From contig JAEYTJ010000165.1 in assembly GCA_023434095.1 (NCBI GenBank), positions 1 to 6,143 on the forward strand: a DNA stretch of 6,143 nucleotides. The letters are read 5' to 3'. The stretch is from Pseudomonadota bacterium. GTDB taxonomy: Bacteria > Pseudomonadota > Alphaproteobacteria > Rhizobiales > Xanthobacteraceae. The notes below the pieces were generated by a model. The model did no database searches, was not told the origin of the DNA, and saw nothing but the letters and a program-made list of their open reading frames with translations. Below, one piece after another: positions 4,938 through 6,143 of this stretch (position 1 is the first letter of the stretch; each line of letters starts with the position of its first letter). The position numbers and the translations under genes were made by a program.

Positions 4938-6143
4938 ATGGCACAGCTTCATCCCGTTCTTCTCTGCGGCGGCTCCGGCACGCGCCTGTGGCCGCTGTCG
5001 CGCAAGAGTTTCCCCAAGCAGTTCGTCCGGCTCGGGGAGGGCGAGACGCTGTTCCAGGCCGCCGCGCGGCGCCTGTCCGGCCCGGATGTGCGCCCACCGG
5101 TGATCGTCACCAACGCCGATTTCCGCTTCATCGTCACCGAGCAGCTCGCCGAGGCCGGCCTGCCCGCGGGGGCGGTGCTGATCGAGCCGAGCGCGCGCAA
5201 CACGGCTCCCGCCATCCTCGCCGCCGTGCAGTATCTCGCGGCGCGGGACCCGGAGGCGCTGCTTCTGGTGATGCCCTCCGATCAGGTGGTGCCGGACGGC
5301 GCGGCCTTTTCCGATGCCGTGCGCGCCGGCTTGCCGGCGGCGCAGGCCGGGCGGATCGTCACCTTCGGCATCCGCCCCACCCGGCCGGAAACCGGCTATG
5401 GCTGGCTGGAACTCGCCCATGCGCCGGAAGGCGCGGCGCCTGCGCCGGTACCGCTGCGCCGCTTCGTCGAGAAGCCCGATGCCGGGCGCGCCGCGGCGAT
5501 GCTGGCGGACGGGCATTATCTCTGGAATGCCGGCATCTTTCTGCTCTCCGTGGAGACCGCGCTGCGGGCGTTCGAGGCCCACGCCCCCGCCATGCTCGCC
5601 CCGGTGCGGCAGGCGCTCGAGGAGGCGGCGAGCGACCTCGATTTCCTCCGGCTCGCGCCCGAGCCGTGGCTGAGAGCGCAGGACATCTCCATCGACTACG
5701 CCATCATGGAGCGCTCGGACAATCTCGACGTGGTGCCCTTCGCCGGCGACTGGTCGGATCTCGGCGACTGGGCGTCGGTGATGCGCGAGGGCGAGGCAGA
5801 TGCCGCCAATGTCGTCGCCCATGGTCCCGTCACCGCCATCGACTGCGCCGATTCGCTGCTGCGCTCGGAGGCGGAAGGGCTGGAACTGGTCGGCATCGGG
5901 CTGAAGGACATGCTCGTCGTCGCCATGCCGGACGCGGTGCTAGTGGCGGACCGTTCGCGCTCGCAGGAGGTGAAGCAGGCGGTGACCGCGCTGAAGGCGC
6001 GCGGCGCCCGGCAGGCCGAGCATTTCCCCAGGGACCACCGGCCCTGGGGCTGGTTCGAGACGCTGGCGCTGGGCGACCGGTTCCAGGTCAAGCGGATCGT
6101 CGTCCATCCCGGCGCGGCGCTGTCGCTGCAGAGCCATTATCAC
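4938..6143 (+). CDS. manC: Mannose-1-phosphate guanylyltransferase/mannose-6-phosphate isomerase (ManC type), truncated by the window end
   Basis: Bifunctional cytoplasmic enzyme: its N-terminal nucleotidyltransferase joins mannose-1-P and GTP to give GDP-mannose, and its C-terminal cupin (type II isomerase) makes mannose-6-P from fructose-6-P. 402 residues are present with no stop before the right edge; full members have about 470-480. Visible motifs: GGSGTRLWPLSRKSFPKQF (11-29, the pyrophosphorylase signature), ETGYGW (151-156), FVEKPD (176-181), WNAGIF (196-201), ISIDYAIME (250-258) and WSDLGDW (272-278, more often WSDVGSW). The isomerase domain begins at RPWGWFETL (368-376). The window ends at SLQSHYH (396-402), so the first two metal-binding His (400, 402) are seen but the rest of the cupin is not. 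The ATG gives the expected MAQLHPVLLCGG N-terminus despite a weak ribosome binding site. It is divergent from manB, the partner enzyme of the same pathway. Confidence 0.95.
   Translation, partial: MAQLHPVLLCGGSGTRLWPLSRKSFPKQFVRLGEGETLFQAAARRLSGPDVRPPVIVTNADFRFIVTEQLAEAGLPAGAVLIEPSARNTAPAILAAVQYLAARDPEALLLVMPSDQVVPDGAAFSDAVRAGLPAAQAGRIVTFGIRPTRPETGYGWLELAHAPEGAAPAPVPLRRFVEKPDAGRAAAMLADGHYLWNAGIFLLSVETALRAFEAHAPAMLAPVRQALEEAASDLDFLRLAPEPWLRAQDISIDYAIMERSDNLDVVPFAGDWSDLGDWASVMREGEADAANVVAHGPVTAIDCADSLLRSEAEGLELVGIGLKDMLVVAMPDAVLVADRSRSQEVKQAVTALKARGARQAEHFPRDHRPWGWFETLALGDRFQVKRIVVHPGAALSLQSHYH

Noticed and set aside
4929..5822. Long minus-strand open frame (297 codons)
   Set aside because: Antisense to manC, whose full motif set proves the plus-strand frame; its Arg/Gly/His-rich translation is typical of a shadow frame in GC-rich DNA.
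1..6143. A novel defence, mobile or biosynthetic system
   Set aside because: Four of the five genes belong to recognisable families, none is a transposase, nuclease, toxin or phage type, and no direct-repeat array or element boundary is seen. The window reads as ordinary envelope-sugar metabolism.

Overview
The window is GC-rich (sampled rows run from about 60% to 80% G+C) and densely coding. The five protein types fit a high-GC alphaproteobacterium, most likely of the Hyphomicrobiales (Xanthobacteraceae-like). That placement is inferred from composition and from remembered resemblance; there is no rRNA or other firm marker gene here.

Layout from left to right. A processive family-2 glucosyltransferase of the OpgH/MdoH type (osmoregulated periplasmic glucan backbone synthesis) fills 1-1746, with its reading frame open at the left edge. 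A small multi-pass membrane protein of unknown function (1799-2353) follows on the same strand after 52 bp. A 145-bp gap holds an imperfect tandem repeat and two possible stem-loops. Next is a cytoplasmic alpha/beta hydrolase (2499-3407) with a strong ribosome binding site. It converges with a phosphomannomutase/phosphoglucomutase gene, manB, on the minus strand (3411-4772), and only 3 bp separate the two stop codons. Divergent from manB across a 165-bp spacer is manC (4938 to the right edge). It encodes a bifunctional mannose-1-phosphate guanylyltransferase/mannose-6-phosphate isomerase that runs off the window inside the first metal-binding motif of its isomerase domain.

How they fit together. 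ManC and ManB together supply every step from fructose-6-phosphate to GDP-mannose: the ManC isomerase makes mannose-6-P, ManB converts it to mannose-1-P, and the ManC guanylyltransferase makes GDP-mannose. GDP-mannose feeds exopolysaccharide, LPS or GDP-fucose/rhamnose synthesis. OpgH uses UDP-glucose for periplasmic glucans, and the phosphoglucomutase side activity usual in the ManB family could link the two sugar pools. The block therefore reads as cell-envelope carbohydrate metabolism.

The most interesting non-coding signal is a perfect 6-5-6 inverted repeat (4848-4864) in the manB/manC spacer, which overlaps the -35 element of a candidate manB promoter and looks like a regulator operator. 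I see no mobile element, CRISPR array, tRNA or rRNA, and no evidence for a novel multi-gene system.
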